From positions 1-64,000 of the forward strand of contig NZ_FZPC01000005.1 of assembly GCF_900187975.1 (NCBI RefSeq): a stretch of 64,000 bases of DNA. The letters are read 5' to 3'. The position numbers and the translations under genes were made by a program. Below the pieces are notes generated by a model. The model had not been told where the DNA came from. It ran no database searches and saw only the letters and a list, made by a program, of their open reading frames with translations. This DNA is from Pseudomonas delhiensis (GTDB taxonomy: Bacteria; Pseudomonadota; Gammaproteobacteria; Pseudomonadales; Pseudomonadaceae). This document shows, in pieces, positions 54,078-63,775 of the stretch (positions within the stretch are counted from its first letter, which is position 1; each line of letters opens with the position of its first letter).

Positions 54078-56954
54078 GTGCTCGAACTGACCGCGCAGCA
54101 GGTCCGCATGCAACAGCGGGCCGCGGACAAGCCGGCCGCCCTTGAACTGCTCTGCCAGGCCCTGGAGGCCGACGGCCTGGTCGAACCGGGCTACCTCGCC
54201 GGGCTCGAGGATCGCGAGGCCCAGGGCTCCACCTACCTCGGCCAGGGCATCGCCATCCCCCATGGCACCCCGCAGACCCGCGACTTGGTGCGCCGCACCG
54301 GCGTGCGCCTGCTGCACTTCCCCGAGGGCGTGGACTGGGGCGGCGGGCAGATCGTCTACCTGGCCATCGGCATCGCCGCGCGCTCGGACGAGCACCTGAA
54401 CCTGCTGCAACTGCTGACCCGCGCCCTGGGCGAGGGCGACACCGGCGCGGCGCTGCGCCAGGCGCAGGACGCCGGGCAGTTGCTGAAGGCGCTGCGCGGC
54501 GCGCCGCAGCCCCTGGCGCTGGACGCGCAACTGGTGGCCCTGGGGCAGGGCGCCGAGGACTTCGACGAACTGCTGCTGCTCGCCGCGCGCCGGCTCAAGG
54601 CCGCCGGCTGCGTGGAAAGCGGCTTCCTCGCCGCGCTGCAGCAGGGCGAGGCGCTGCCGCTGGGCGAAGGCCTGTGGTGGCTGGGCGGCGGGGCAAAGGT
54701 CAACCGCCCCGGCCTGGCCTTCGTCACCCCGCAGCGCGAGCTGCAGCATGCCGGCCTGCCCCTGCGCGGGCTGTTCTGCCTGGCCGAGCGCGGCGACGCC
54801 GCACGCGCTGCGCTGGAGCGCCTGTGCGACCTGCTGGTGGACGGCCGCGGCAGCGAGCTGGCGCGGGCCGCCTCGGTGCGCGCGGTGCTGGAGGCCCTGG
54901 GCGGCGAACTGCCGGTGGACTGGCCGAGCCTGCGCGTGCCCCTGGCCAACCCCCACGGCCTGCACGCGCGGCCCTCGCAGGTGCTGATGCAGATGGCCCG
55001 CGACTTCGACGGCGAAATCCGCGTGCGCATCGCCGACAGCGACGCCGCGCCCGTGTCCATCCGCAGCTTGAGCAAGCTGCTCAGCCTGGGCGCGCGGCGC
55101 GGCCAGGCGCTGGAGTTCTTCGCCGAACCGGCGATCGCCGAGGCGGCCCTGCCGGCCCTGCGCGAGGCGGTGGAGCAGGGCCTGGGCGAGGAGGTCCTGC
55201 CGCTGGCGGAAGCGCCCGTGGAGCCCGAGGCGCCCGCCGCGCCGGAAGCCCCGCAGCCCGAGCCGGCCCGGGGCGAATGGCTGGCCGCCGTCGCCGCCGC
55301 GCCGGGCATCGCCAGCGGCCCGGCGCACCTGCAGGTGGAACCGACCTTCCACTACCCGGCCCGCGGCGAATCCCCCGAGATCGAGGCGCAGCGCCTGGCC
55401 GAGGCCAAGGCCGCCATCGCCACGGAGATCGAGGCCCTGGTGGAGAGCAGCCGGAGCAAGGCGGTGCGCGACATCTTCGTCACCCACCAGGCCCTGCTCG
55501 ACGACCCCGAACTGGGCGCCGAGGTGGCCGTGCGACTGGCCGACGGCGCCAGCGCCGAAGCGGCCTGGCATGCGGTGATCGAACAGGCCGCCAGCCAGCA
55601 GGAGGCCCTGGGCGATGCCCTGCTCGCCGAGCGCGCCGCGGACCTGCGCGACCTCGGCCGCCGGGTGCTGGCGCGCCTGTGCGGGGTGAGCCTGGCCGCG
55701 GAGCCGGCGCAGCCGTACATCCTGGTCATGGACGAGGTCGGCCCCTCCGACGTGGCGCGGCTGGACCCCGAACGCGTGGCCGGCATCCTCACCGTACGTG
55801 GCGGTGCTACTTCCCACAGCGCCATCATCGCCCGCGCCCTGGGCATTCCCGCCCTGGTCGGCGCCGGCGAAGGGCTGCTGGCGCTGCCGCCGGGCACGCC
55901 GTTGCTGCTCGACGGCGAACGCGGCCGCTTCGTGGTGGCGCCCGCGGACGAAGTGCTCGAACAGGCCCTGCGCCAGCGCGAGGAGCGCCTGCGCCACCAG
56001 GCCCTGGCCGAGGCGCGCCGCCACGAGCCGGCGCGCACCCGCGACGGCCATGGGGTGGAAGTCTGCGCCAACCTCGGCGACAGCGCCGGCGCCGCCCAGG
56101 CGGTGGAACTGGGCGCCGAAGGCGTGGGCCTGCTGCGCAGCGAATTCGTCTTCCTCGACAGCCCGCGCGCGCCGGACCTGGCGGCCCAGGAGGCCGAGTA
56201 CCGCCGCGTGCTCGACGCCCTCGGCGGCCGCCCGCTGGTGGTCCGCACCCTCGACGTGGGCGGCGACAAGCCGCTGCCGTACTGGCCGATCGCGGCCGAG
56301 GCCAACCCCTACCTGGGCGTGCGCGGCATCCGCCTGACGCTGCAGCGCCCGCAGATCTTCGAGACGCAGCTGCGCGCCCTGCTGCAGGCCGCCGCCGGCC
56401 GGCCGCTGCGGATCATGTTCCCGATGGTCGGCCAGGTCGAGGAGTGGCGCCAGGCGCGCGACCTGGCGCTGGCCCTGCGCGAGGAGTACGACTGCGCCGA
56501 CCTGCAGCTGGGCATCATGGTCGAGGTGCCCTCGGCGGCGCTGCTGGCGCCGGTGCTGGCGCGCGAGGTGGACTTCTTCAGCGTCGGCACCAACGACCTG
56601 ACGCAGTACGCCCTGGCCATCGACCGCGGCCACCCGACGCTGTCCGCCCAGGCCGACGGCCTGCACCCGGCGGTGCTGCAACTGATCGACATGACCGTGC
56701 GCGCCGCCCATGCCCACGGCAAGTGGGTGGGCGTGTGCGGCGAGCTGGCCGCCGACGCCCAGGCGCTGCCGGTCCTGCTGGGGCTGGCGGTGGACGAGCT
56801 GAGCGTGTCCGCGCGCAGCATCCCGCTGGTGAAGCAGGGCGTGCGCGAGCTGGACATGGGCCGGGCCCGCGAGCTGGCCAGCGCCGCCCTCGGCCTGGCC
56901 TCGGCGGAGGAAGTCCGCGCCCTGGTGGCGCGGGCGCTGGGGGAGGCACGCTGA
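54078..56954 (+). CDS. fruB: Fructose PTS EIIA-HPr-EI fusion protein
   Basis: 958 residues. Carries the complete phosphoryl relay from PEP to the fructose permease. EIIA-Fru (about 1-145) has active-site H62 in GIAIPHGT. An HPr domain (about 280-370) has H293 in NPHGLHARPS. Enzyme I (about 395-958) has H580 in RGGATSHSAIIAR and C-terminal PEP site residues around VGTNDLTQYALAIDR. The GTG start is chosen from the family N-terminus LELTAQQVRM and the GAGGAG site; the open frame extends 55 codons further upstream without resemblance. The stop overlaps fruK. Confidence 0.95.
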   Translation: MLELTAQQVRMQQRAADKPAALELLCQALEADGLVEPGYLAGLEDREAQGSTYLGQGIAIPHGTPQTRDLVRRTGVRLLHFPEGVDWGGGQIVYLAIGIAARSDEHLNLLQLLTRALGEGDTGAALRQAQDAGQLLKALRGAPQPLALDAQLVALGQGAEDFDELLLLAARRLKAAGCVESGFLAALQQGEALPLGEGLWWLGGGAKVNRPGLAFVTPQRELQHAGLPLRGLFCLAERGDAARAALERLCDLLVDGRGSELARAASVRAVLEALGGELPVDWPSLRVPLANPHGLHARPSQVLMQMARDFDGEIRVRIADSDAAPVSIRSLSKLLSLGARRGQALEFFAEPAIAEAALPALREAVEQGLGEEVLPLAEAPVEPEAPAAPEAPQPEPARGEWLAAVAAAPGIASGPAHLQVEPTFHYPARGESPEIEAQRLAEAKAAIATEIEALVESSRSKAVRDIFVTHQALLDDPELGAEVAVRLADGASAEAAWHAVIEQAASQQEALGDALLAERAADLRDLGRRVLARLCGVSLAAEPAQPYILVMDEVGPSDVARLDPERVAGILTVRGGATSHSAIIARALGIPALVGAGEGLLALPPGTPLLLDGERGRFVVAPADEVLEQALRQREERLRHQALAEARRHEPARTRDGHGVEVCANLGDSAGAAQAVELGAEGVGLLRSEFVFLDSPRAPDLAAQEAEYRRVLDALGGRPLVVRTLDVGGDKPLPYWPIAAEANPYLGVRGIRLTLQRPQIFETQLRALLQAAAGRPLRIMFPMVGQVEEWRQARDLALALREEYDCADLQLGIMVEVPSAALLAPVLAREVDFFSVGTNDLTQYALAIDRGHPTLSAQADGLHPAVLQLIDMTVRAAHAHGKWVGVCGELAADAQALPVLLGLAVDELSVSARSIPLVKQGVRELDMGRARELASAALGLASAEEVRALVARALGEAR

Positions 56955-57883
56955 TGGCCCGTATCCTCAGCCTTACCCTGAACCCGGCGCTGGACCTCAC
57001 CGTGCGCCTGCGCAGCCTGGAACTGGGCGCGGTGAACCGCAGCGAGGCGGTGCTGGCCCAGGCCGCCGGCAAGGGCCTGAACGTGGCCCAGGTGCTCGCC
57101 GACCTCGGCCACGAACTGAGCGTGGGCGGCTTCCTCGGCGCCGACAATGCCGAAGCCTTCGAGGCGCTGTTCCGCCGCCGCGGCTTTCGCGACGCCTTCG
57201 TCCGCGTGCCGGGCGAGACGCGCAGCAACATCAAGCTGGCCGAGCGCAGCGGGCGCATCACCGATCTCAACGGTCCCGGCCTGGAAGTGGACGCCGCTGC
57301 CCGGCAGCGTCTGCTCGACGGCCTGGACGAACTGGCCGCCGGCCAGGACCTGGTGGTGGTGGCCGGCAGCCTGCCGCGCGGCGTGGAGCCGCAGTGGCTG
57401 CGCGAGCTGCTGCTGCGCCTGAAGCGCCTGGGCCTGCGCGTGGCCCTGGACAGCAGCGGCGAGGCCCTGCGCCAGGGGCTGGCGGCCGGGCCCTGGCTGG
57501 TCAAGCCGAACGTCGAGGAGCTGGCCGAGGCCTGCGGCCCGGCGGGCGAGGGAGGCCTCGATGCCCAGGCCCGCGCCCTGCGCGCCGGCGGTATCGAGCA
57601 CCTGGTGCTTTCCGAGGGCGCCGAGGGCGTGCGCTGGTACGGCCCGGAGGGGCTGTGGCAGGCGACGCCGCCGAAGGTCGAGGTGGCCAGCACCGTGGGC
57701 GCCGGCGATTCGCTGCTGGCGGCGATGGTCGACGGCCTGCTCGCCGGCCGGCCCGCCGGACAGGTGCTGCGCCAGGCCACCGCGGTGGCCGCCCTGGCGG
57801 TGACCCAGTTCGACTTCGGCATCGCCGACCGCGAGCGCCTGGCCCGCCTGCAGGCGCAGGTGGCGGTGCGCGCGCTGGATTGA
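56954..57883 (+). CDS. fruK: 1-phosphofructokinase
   Basis: 309 residues, PfkB family. The substrate-binding start is LTLNPALDLTVRL, with GKGLNVAQVLADLG. ATP-binding and catalytic VASTVGAGDSLLAAMVDGLL holds the base Asp. It phosphorylates fructose 1-phosphate to fructose 1,6-bisphosphate. The ATG shares a base with the fruB stop. Confidence 0.96.
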   Translation: MARILSLTLNPALDLTVRLRSLELGAVNRSEAVLAQAAGKGLNVAQVLADLGHELSVGGFLGADNAEAFEALFRRRGFRDAFVRVPGETRSNIKLAERSGRITDLNGPGLEVDAAARQRLLDGLDELAAGQDLVVVAGSLPRGVEPQWLRELLLRLKRLGLRVALDSSGEALRQGLAAGPWLVKPNVEELAEACGPAGEGGLDAQARALRAGGIEHLVLSEGAEGVRWYGPEGLWQATPPKVEVASTVGAGDSLLAAMVDGLLAGRPAGQVLRQATAVAALAVTQFDFGIADRERLARLQAQVAVRALD

Positions 57884-57931
57884 TTCGCCCGCCCGGCTGC
57901 GTCGGGCGGCGCCATGACAAGAGGTACCACG

Positions 57932-59665
57932 ATGAATCTTGCCCTGATCACTGCCTGCCCCAATGGCCAGGTCACCAGCCTGCTCAGCGCGCGCCTGCTG
58001 CGCGCCGCCGCCGAGCGCCTGGGCTGGTCGGTGTGCGTCGAGAGCAACGAACCGCAGCGCCCCGAGGCGCGCCTGAGCGCCGAGCAGATCGCCGCCGCCG
58101 ACCTGGTGCTGGTGGTCAGCAGCCAGCCGCTGGAGCTGTCCCGCTTCGCTGGCAAGCTGCTGTTCCAGGCGCGCCCGGCCGAGGCCCTGGCCGAGCCCGC
58201 GGCCTTTCTGCAACGCGCCGCCGCCGAGGCGCAGCCCTGGCAAGGCACCGCCGAACCGCAAGCCGAGGCCAGGGCGGTGCGGGTGGTGGCGGTGACCGCC
58301 TGCCCCACCGGCGTGGCGCACACCTTCATGGCCGCCGAGGCGCTGCAGCAGGCCGCCGAACGCCTGGGCTGGCAGCTGCGGGTGGAGACCCAGGGCTCGG
58401 TGGGCGCGCGCAACCCGCTGTCGGCCGAGGACATAGCCGCCGCCGACGTGGTGCTGCTGGCCGCCGACATCGAGGTGAACGCCGAGCGCTTCGCCGGCAA
58501 GCGCATCTTCCGCTGTGGCACCGGCATGGCCCTGAAGCAGCCCGAAGCGACCCTGAAGAAGGCCCTGCAGGAAGGCTCTGCGCAAAGCACCGTCGCCGCT
58601 GCGTCGAAGCCGGCCAAGGGCGAGGCGCACGGGCTGTACAAGCACCTGCTGACCGGTGTGTCCTTCATGCTGCCGATGGTGGTGGCCGGCGGCCTGCTGA
58701 TCGCGCTGTCCTTCGTGTTCGGCATCGAGGCGTTCAAGCAGCCGGGCACCCTGGCCGCGGCGCTGATGCAGATCGGCGGCGAGAGCGCCTTCAAGCTGAT
58801 GGTGCCGATGCTCGCCGGCTACATCGCCTGGTCCATCGCCGACCGCCCGGGCCTGGCGCCGGGGATGATCGGCGGCCTGCTGGCCAGCAGCCTGGGCGCG
58901 GGCTTCCTCGGCGGCATAGTCGCCGGCCTGCTGGCCGGCTATTCGGCGCGGGCGGTCAGCCAGTGGCTGAAGCTGCCGCAGAGCCTGGAGGCGCTCAAGC
59001 CGATCCTGCTGATCCCGCTGATGTGCAGCCTGTTCACCGGGCTGGTGATGATCTACGTGGTGGGCAAGCCGGTGGCCGGGCTGATGGGCGCGCTGACCGA
59101 CTTCCTCGCCGGCATGGGCACGGCCAACGCCATCCTCCTCGGCCTGCTGCTCGGCGGCATGATGTGCGTGGACCTCGGCGGGCCGATCAACAAGGCCGCC
59201 TACGCCTTCTCCGTGGGCCTGCTGGCCTCGCAGAGCTACGCACCGATGGCGGCGACCATGGCCGCCGGCATGGTGCCGCCGATCGGCATGGGCCTGGCCA
59301 CCCTCCTGGCCCGGCGCAAGTTCGCCCGCAGCGAGCGCGAGGCCGGCAAGGCGGCGCTGGTGCTGGGCCTGTGCTTCATCTCCGAAGGCGCCATTCCCTT
59401 CGCCGCCAGGGACCCGCTGCGGGTGCTGCCGGCCAGCGTGGTGGGCGGCGCGCTGACCGGGGCGCTGTCGATGTACTTCGGCTGCAAGCTGCTGGCGCCC
59501 CATGGCGGGCTGTTCGTGCTGCTGATCCCCAATGCGATGAACCACGCGCTGATGTACCTGCTGGCGATAGTCGCGGGGAGCGTGGTGACGGGGGTGATTT
59601 ATGCCGTGCTCAAGCGGGATGAGGTGCAGGGGATGGTGGGGGTGCCGGGGCGGGCTGCTGAGTGA
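57932..59665 (+). CDS. fruA: Fructose PTS permease EIIBC
   Basis: 577 residues. A duplicated IIB region has Cys9 in ITACPNG and Cys124 in VTACPTGVAHTFMAAEAL; the second is the usual phosphorylated Cys. The IIC membrane domain follows from about residue 235 with about ten helices (LLTGVSFMLPMVVAGGLLIAL, and FISEGAIPFAARDP). The start is MNLALITACPNG at 57932 with AGAGG upstream; an ATG 18 bases earlier is less likely. It ends the fruBKA operon. Confidence 0.96.
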   Translation: MNLALITACPNGQVTSLLSARLLRAAAERLGWSVCVESNEPQRPEARLSAEQIAAADLVLVVSSQPLELSRFAGKLLFQARPAEALAEPAAFLQRAAAEAQPWQGTAEPQAEARAVRVVAVTACPTGVAHTFMAAEALQQAAERLGWQLRVETQGSVGARNPLSAEDIAAADVVLLAADIEVNAERFAGKRIFRCGTGMALKQPEATLKKALQEGSAQSTVAAASKPAKGEAHGLYKHLLTGVSFMLPMVVAGGLLIALSFVFGIEAFKQPGTLAAALMQIGGESAFKLMVPMLAGYIAWSIADRPGLAPGMIGGLLASSLGAGFLGGIVAGLLAGYSARAVSQWLKLPQSLEALKPILLIPLMCSLFTGLVMIYVVGKPVAGLMGALTDFLAGMGTANAILLGLLLGGMMCVDLGGPINKAAYAFSVGLLASQSYAPMAATMAAGMVPPIGMGLATLLARRKFARSEREAGKAALVLGLCFISEGAIPFAARDPLRVLPASVVGGALTGALSMYFGCKLLAPHGGLFVLLIPNAMNHALMYLLAIVAGSVVTGVIYAVLKRDEVQGMVGVPGRAAE

Positions 59666-59703
59666 TTCCGTTGGGCAATGCACCGGTGCCAGTTCCAAGA
59701 GCG

Positions 59704-59942
59704 CCCTCTCCCTAACCCTCTCCCTGAAGGGAGAGGGGACCGTTCGGAGTGCTCGGATATTTCAGAGTCAGCCGGCAGCTCTGCAGTTTCCGGCTAAAAC
59801 CATGCTCATCTCGGCACGGACAAGCCCCCTCTCCCTTCAGGGCGGGGCGCGCAGCCGAGGGCTGGGGAGAGGGGGCGGAGTCAACCTGCTACACCACAGC
59901 CCCCGGGAAACACGGTTCGCGAGCAAGCTCGCTCCTACGAAG
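59704..59942. repeat. Composite palindromic repeat B and a REP unit
   Basis: This is the second copy (59704-59876) of the CCCTCTCCC-armed unit at 13610-13781, with the same core (TTTCCGGCTAAAACCA and CTCGGCACGGACAAGC). The block GGCGGGGCGCGCAGCCG lies in the right arm here, the mirror of copy A. A TTCGCGAGCAAGCTCGCTCCTAC REP follows at 59918-59940. No gene. Confidence 0.85.
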
Positions 59943-59950
59943 AGCCACTC

Positions 59951-61327
59951 TCAGGCACTGCGCCGCAACGGCTGCTCCTGCGCCGGCACCGGCAGGCGGT
60001 GCGAGTCGCCGCGGCCCATGGCGAAGTACTCGAAGCCATGGCGCGCCATCCGCTCCGGATCGTAGAGGTTGCGCCCGTCGAAGATCACCGGGGCCTTCAG
60101 GCGGCTGGCCAGCAGTTCGAAGTCCGGCGCCTTGAACTGCTGCCACTCGGTGCAGACCACCAGCGCATCGGCGCCGCCCAGGGCCGCCTCGGGGGTGCCC
60201 ATCAGCGTCAGGCGCTCGTCGTGGCCGTACAGGCGCTGGGCCTCGGGCATGGCCTCGGGGTCGAAGGCGCGGACCTTGGCCCCGGCCGCCCACAGCGCTT
60301 CCATCAGCGCGCGGCTGGGGGCGTCGCGCATGTCGTCGGTGTTGGGCTTGAACGACAAGCCCCAGAGGGCGAAGGTGCGGCCCTTGAGGTTGCCGCCGAA
60401 GTAGGCGTCGATGCGTTCGAACAGCTTGTGCTTCTGGCGCTGGTTGATGGCCTCCACCGCGCGCAGCAGGTCGCTGGAGCAGTGGGCGTCGTCCGCGCTG
60501 TGGATCAGGGCCTGGACGTCCTTGGGGAAGCAGGAGCCGCCGTAGCCGCAGCCGGGGTAGATGAAGTGGTAGCCGATGCGCGGGTCGGCGCCCATGCCCT
60601 GGCGCACCGCCTCGATGTCGGCGCCCAGGTGCTCGGCCAGCTCGGCGATCTGGTTGATGAAGCTGATCTTGGTGGCGAGCATGCAGTTGGCGGCGTACTT
60701 GGTCAGCTCCGCGCTGCGCAGGTTCATGCACAGGATGCGGTCATGGTTGCGGTTGAAGGGCTCGTAGATCTCGCGCATCACGTCCAGCACCTCGGCTCGC
60801 TCGCAGCCGATGACGATGCGGTCCGGGCGGCGGCAGTCGGCCAGGGCCGAGCCTTCCTTGAGGAATTCCGGGTTGGACACGATATCGAAGTCCAGGCTGC
60901 GGCCATGCTGGCTCAGCACCTTGTGGACGTGCGCCTTGACCAGGTCGCCGGTGCCCACCGGTACCGTGGATTTCTCGACGATCACCACCGGCGCCTTGCG
61001 GTGCAGGGCGATGCCCTCGGCCACCGCGAACACCGCGGCCAGGTCGGCCGAGCCGTCGGCGCGCGGCGGTGTGCCCACGGCGATGAACTGCACCAGGCCG
61101 TGGGCCGCGGCCACTTCCACCTCGCTGGTGAAGCGCAGGCGGCCGGCCTCCAGGTTCTCCTTCACCAGCTCGGCCAGGCCGGGCTCGTAGATGCTCACCT
61201 GGCCGCGCTGCAGCTTGGCGACCTTGGCCTGGTCGATGTCCATGCAGACCACGTCGTGGCCCACTTCGGCCATGACCGCGGCCTGCACCAGGCCGACGTA
61301 GCCGATCCCGAATACACTGATTTTCAT
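59951..61327 (-). CDS. ugd: UDP-glucose 6-dehydrogenase
   Basis: 458 residues. NAD motif ISVFGIGYVGLVQAAVMAE, mid-domain SAELTKYAANCMLATKISFINQIAEL, catalytic Cys in YPGCGYGGSCFPKD, and C-terminal LWGLSFKPNTDDMRDAPS. It makes UDP-glucuronate, the precursor of UDP-Ara4N used by the arn enzymes encoded just upstream on the same strand. The start is MKISVFGIGYVG at 61327. Confidence 0.96.
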   Translation of the reverse strand: MKISVFGIGYVGLVQAAVMAEVGHDVVCMDIDQAKVAKLQRGQVSIYEPGLAELVKENLEAGRLRFTSEVEVAAAHGLVQFIAVGTPPRADGSADLAAVFAVAEGIALHRKAPVVIVEKSTVPVGTGDLVKAHVHKVLSQHGRSLDFDIVSNPEFLKEGSALADCRRPDRIVIGCERAEVLDVMREIYEPFNRNHDRILCMNLRSAELTKYAANCMLATKISFINQIAELAEHLGADIEAVRQGMGADPRIGYHFIYPGCGYGGSCFPKDVQALIHSADDAHCSSDLLRAVEAINQRQKHKLFERIDAYFGGNLKGRTFALWGLSFKPNTDDMRDAPSRALMEALWAAGAKVRAFDPEAMPEAQRLYGHDERLTLMGTPEAALGGADALVVCTEWQQFKAPDFELLASRLKAPVIFDGRNLYDPERMARHGFEYFAMGRGDSHRLPVPAQEQPLRRSA

Positions 61328-61344
61328 GGTGGTGTCCCTAGTGG

Positions 61345-61791
61345 TTACAGGTGGTTCGAGGGCGCCGGCCCGGCGCTGGAGCCAGCATGCCGCTGCTTCG
61401 TTACGGTTCTCTTGCCGCGCGGCGCGTTGATGGCCAGCACGCCGGCGATCACCAGGGCCACGCCCAGGGCGCCGCGGGCGCTCGGTGGCTCGCCGAAACC
61501 GGGCAGCGCGGCCGCGCCCAGGTAGACCAGGGCGTAGCTGATGCTCAGCAGCGAATAGGCGCGGCCCAGGGGCAGGTGGCGCAGGGCGCCCAGCCAGCAC
61601 AACAGCGACAGGGCGTAGGCCAGCACGGCGGCGGCGAGCACGCCCAGCAGCGGCAGGGGGTGGCTGCCCGGCGCTTCCAGCCATTGCGCGGCGGCGGGCA
61701 GCCGCGCCATGGCCCAGCGCATGCCCAGCTGGGCAGCGCTGACCAGGGCCACGCTGCCCAGGGCCAGGGCGAAGCCGCGGACCCGGCTCAT
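61345..61791 (-). CDS. arnF: Undecaprenyl-phosphate-Ara4N flippase subunit ArnF
   Basis: 148 residues with four membrane helices, SMR/EmrE-like. [26 protein letters not shown] is the family signature. With ArnE it moves Und-P-Ara4N to the periplasmic face. It has a basic C-terminal tail somewhat longer than usual ([17 protein letters not shown]). The start overlaps the arnE stop (ATGA). Confidence 0.92.
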   Translation of the reverse strand: MSRVRGFALALGSVALVSAAQLGMRWAMARLPAAAQWLEAPGSHPLPLLGVLAAAVLAYALSLLCWLGALRHLPLGRAYSLLSISYALVYLGAAALPGFGEPPSARGALGVALVIAGVLAINAPRGKRTVTKQRHAGSSAGPAPSNHL

Positions 61792-62132
61792 GCCTGCAGC
61801 CCCAGCAGCGCCACGCCGCCGACGATCAGGGCGATGCCCAGCCAGTGGCGCGCATCGACGTGCTCGCCGAACAGCAGGCGCGCGGCCAGGGTGACCAGCA
61901 CGAAGTTCAGGCTCAGCATCGGGTAGGCCAGGCCCACCGGCAGGCGCTGCAGCACCAGCAGCCAGAGCAGCAGGGCCGCGCCCAGGCAGGCCATGGCCAG
62001 CAGCAGCCAGGGCGACAGCAGCTTGCCCGCAAGGCTGAGGCTGCGTTCGCGCCAGCCCTCCACGGCGAGCTTCTGGGCGACCTGGCCGAGGCAGGTGAGC
62101 AGGCACACGGCGGCGAGCAGCGCGGCGGTCAT
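61788..62132 (-). CDS. arnE: Undecaprenyl-phosphate-Ara4N flippase subunit ArnE
   Basis: 114 residues, four helices. [33 protein letters not shown] is the EmrE-like signature. It is coupled to arnT by a 4-base overlap and to arnF by another. Confidence 0.92.
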   Translation of the reverse strand: MTAALLAAVCLLTCLGQVAQKLAVEGWRERSLSLAGKLLSPWLLLAMACLGAALLLWLLVLQRLPVGLAYPMLSLNFVLVTLAARLLFGEHVDARHWLGIALIVGGVALLGLQA

Positions 62133-63775
62133 GGCGCGGCCTGCGGGATCAGCAGGAAGACCAGGTGGTTCTCCCGGTAGCTGGTGGCGTCCCGCGGCAT
62201 CAGCGCCAGCTCGGCCTCGTCGCCGGGGCTGTTGACGCGCAGGATCACCCCCACCGGGCCCTGGCGGCGCGCCGCGGCGAGCCAGGCGGGGAACTGTTCG
62301 AGGCCGATGCGCCGGCCACTGGCGTCGGGGTAGCCGAGGCCGTATTTCAGCTCGCCCTCGGTGTTGAGCAGGAACACCTCGCTGCGCCCGGTGCGCCAGG
62401 CCAGCGCCGAGGCGGCGCCCAGGTCGTTGCTCAGCAGGGTGGTGGCCGTGCCCAGCTCGTCCAGGTGCTGGGCGATGAACTGGTCGGGCATCTTGCTGTT
62501 GACCATGCGCTCGGGCAGCGCCGCCGGCGCCGCGGCCACCAGCAGCCAGGCAGCCAGCGCCGGGGCAGCCCACAGCTGCTGCGGGCGCAGCCACTGCAGG
62601 GCGCCGCACAGGGCCCAGAGGGCGCAGACCAGGCCGACCAGCAGCAGGCTCGGCAGTTGCTGGTGGTACAGCGCTTTCTTCGCCTGCAGGAACACCAGCG
62701 CGGCCAGGCCGAGCAGGCCCAGCAGCAGGTTCAGCGCGCCGTTCAGGCGCAGCGCCCCTAGGCGTCCGCGCTCCAGGGCGCTGGCCAGGGCATCGGCCAT
62801 CAGCAGGGCCAGCGGCGCGAAGCAGGGCATGATGTAGGTCGGCAGCTTGCCCTTGGCCAGGCTGAAGAACAGGAAGGGCATCAGGAACCACAGCAGCAGG
62901 AATGCCGCATGGGGCTCGCGGCGCGCCTGCCAGCCGCGCTGGAAGGCGGCGGGGACGAGCAGCGTCCAGGGCGCCGCGCAGGCGAACAGCAGCGGCACGA
63001 AGAACCAGAACGGCCGCGCGTGCTGGGCGTCGCTGCCGGCGAAGCGCTGGATGTGCTCGTGCCAGAAGAAGAAATGCCAGAAGTCCGCTTCGCGCAGGTG
63101 CACCGCCAGCGCCCAGGGCAGGCTGGCCAGCAGCGCCGCCAGCACCGCCAGCGGGCCGAGCAGGAACAGCTCGCCCAGGCGTCGGCGCCACAGCGCATAG
63201 GGCAGGGCCACCAGCACCGGCAGCAGGCCGGCGAGGAAGCCCTTGGTCATGAAGCCCATGGCGCAGGCCACGCCCAGCAGCGCCCAGGCGCCCAGGCGGG
63301 TGCGGGGGGCTTCGGCCTCGAAGGCGAACCACAGGGCGAACAGGCTCAGGTTCACCCACAGGGTGAACTGCGGGTCGAGGTTGGCGTAGCCGGCCTGGCC
63401 GGCGATCAGCGCGAAGCTGGCATAGAGCAGCGCGGCGGTCCACGCCCGGCCCGGCTGCGGCCACAGCCGCCGGGCCAGCAGCCAGACCAGCAGGGTGCTG
63501 CAGGCGCTGACCAGCACCGAGGCGACGCGCACGCCGAACAGGTTCTCACCGAACAGCGCCTGGCCCAGGGCCACCAGCCAGTAGCCGGCGATGGGCTTCT
63601 CGAAGTAGCGCAGGCCGAGGAAGTGCGGCGCCACCCAGTCGCCGCGCCGCAGCATTTCCTGGGCGGCCTGGGCGTAGCGCGCCTCGTCGGGTATCCACAG
63701 GCCGTGCAGGCCCAGCGGCACCAGGAAGAACAACAGCAGGACGGCCGCGGCCAGCAGCCCGTAGCGCCGGCTCAT
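62129..63775 (-). CDS. arnT: Lipid A aminoarabinose transferase ArnT
   Basis: A 548-residue GT-C membrane enzyme that transfers Ara4N from undecaprenyl phosphate to lipid A, giving polymyxin resistance. The first periplasmic loop has the conserved acidic motif [17 protein letters not shown], then [28 protein letters not shown]. About twelve helices and a soluble C-terminal domain. The start ATG at 63775 overlaps the arnD stop. Confidence 0.96.
   Translation of the reverse strand: MSRRYGLLAAAVLLLFFLVPLGLHGLWIPDEARYAQAAQEMLRRGDWVAPHFLGLRYFEKPIAGYWLVALGQALFGENLFGVRVASVLVSACSTLLVWLLARRLWPQPGRAWTAALLYASFALIAGQAGYANLDPQFTLWVNLSLFALWFAFEAEAPRTRLGAWALLGVACAMGFMTKGFLAGLLPVLVALPYALWRRRLGELFLLGPLAVLAALLASLPWALAVHLREADFWHFFFWHEHIQRFAGSDAQHARPFWFFVPLLFACAAPWTLLVPAAFQRGWQARREPHAAFLLLWFLMPFLFFSLAKGKLPTYIMPCFAPLALLMADALASALERGRLGALRLNGALNLLLGLLGLAALVFLQAKKALYHQQLPSLLLVGLVCALWALCGALQWLRPQQLWAAPALAAWLLVAAAPAALPERMVNSKMPDQFIAQHLDELGTATTLLSNDLGAASALAWRTGRSEVFLLNTEGELKYGLGYPDASGRRIGLEQFPAWLAAARRQGPVGVILRVNSPGDEAELALMPRDATSYRENHLVFLLIPQAAP

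Noticed and set aside
56309-59698. 1129-residue minus-strand open frame across fruB, fruK and fruA
   Set aside because: Shadow of the fru operon; the plus-strand proteins are intact family members.
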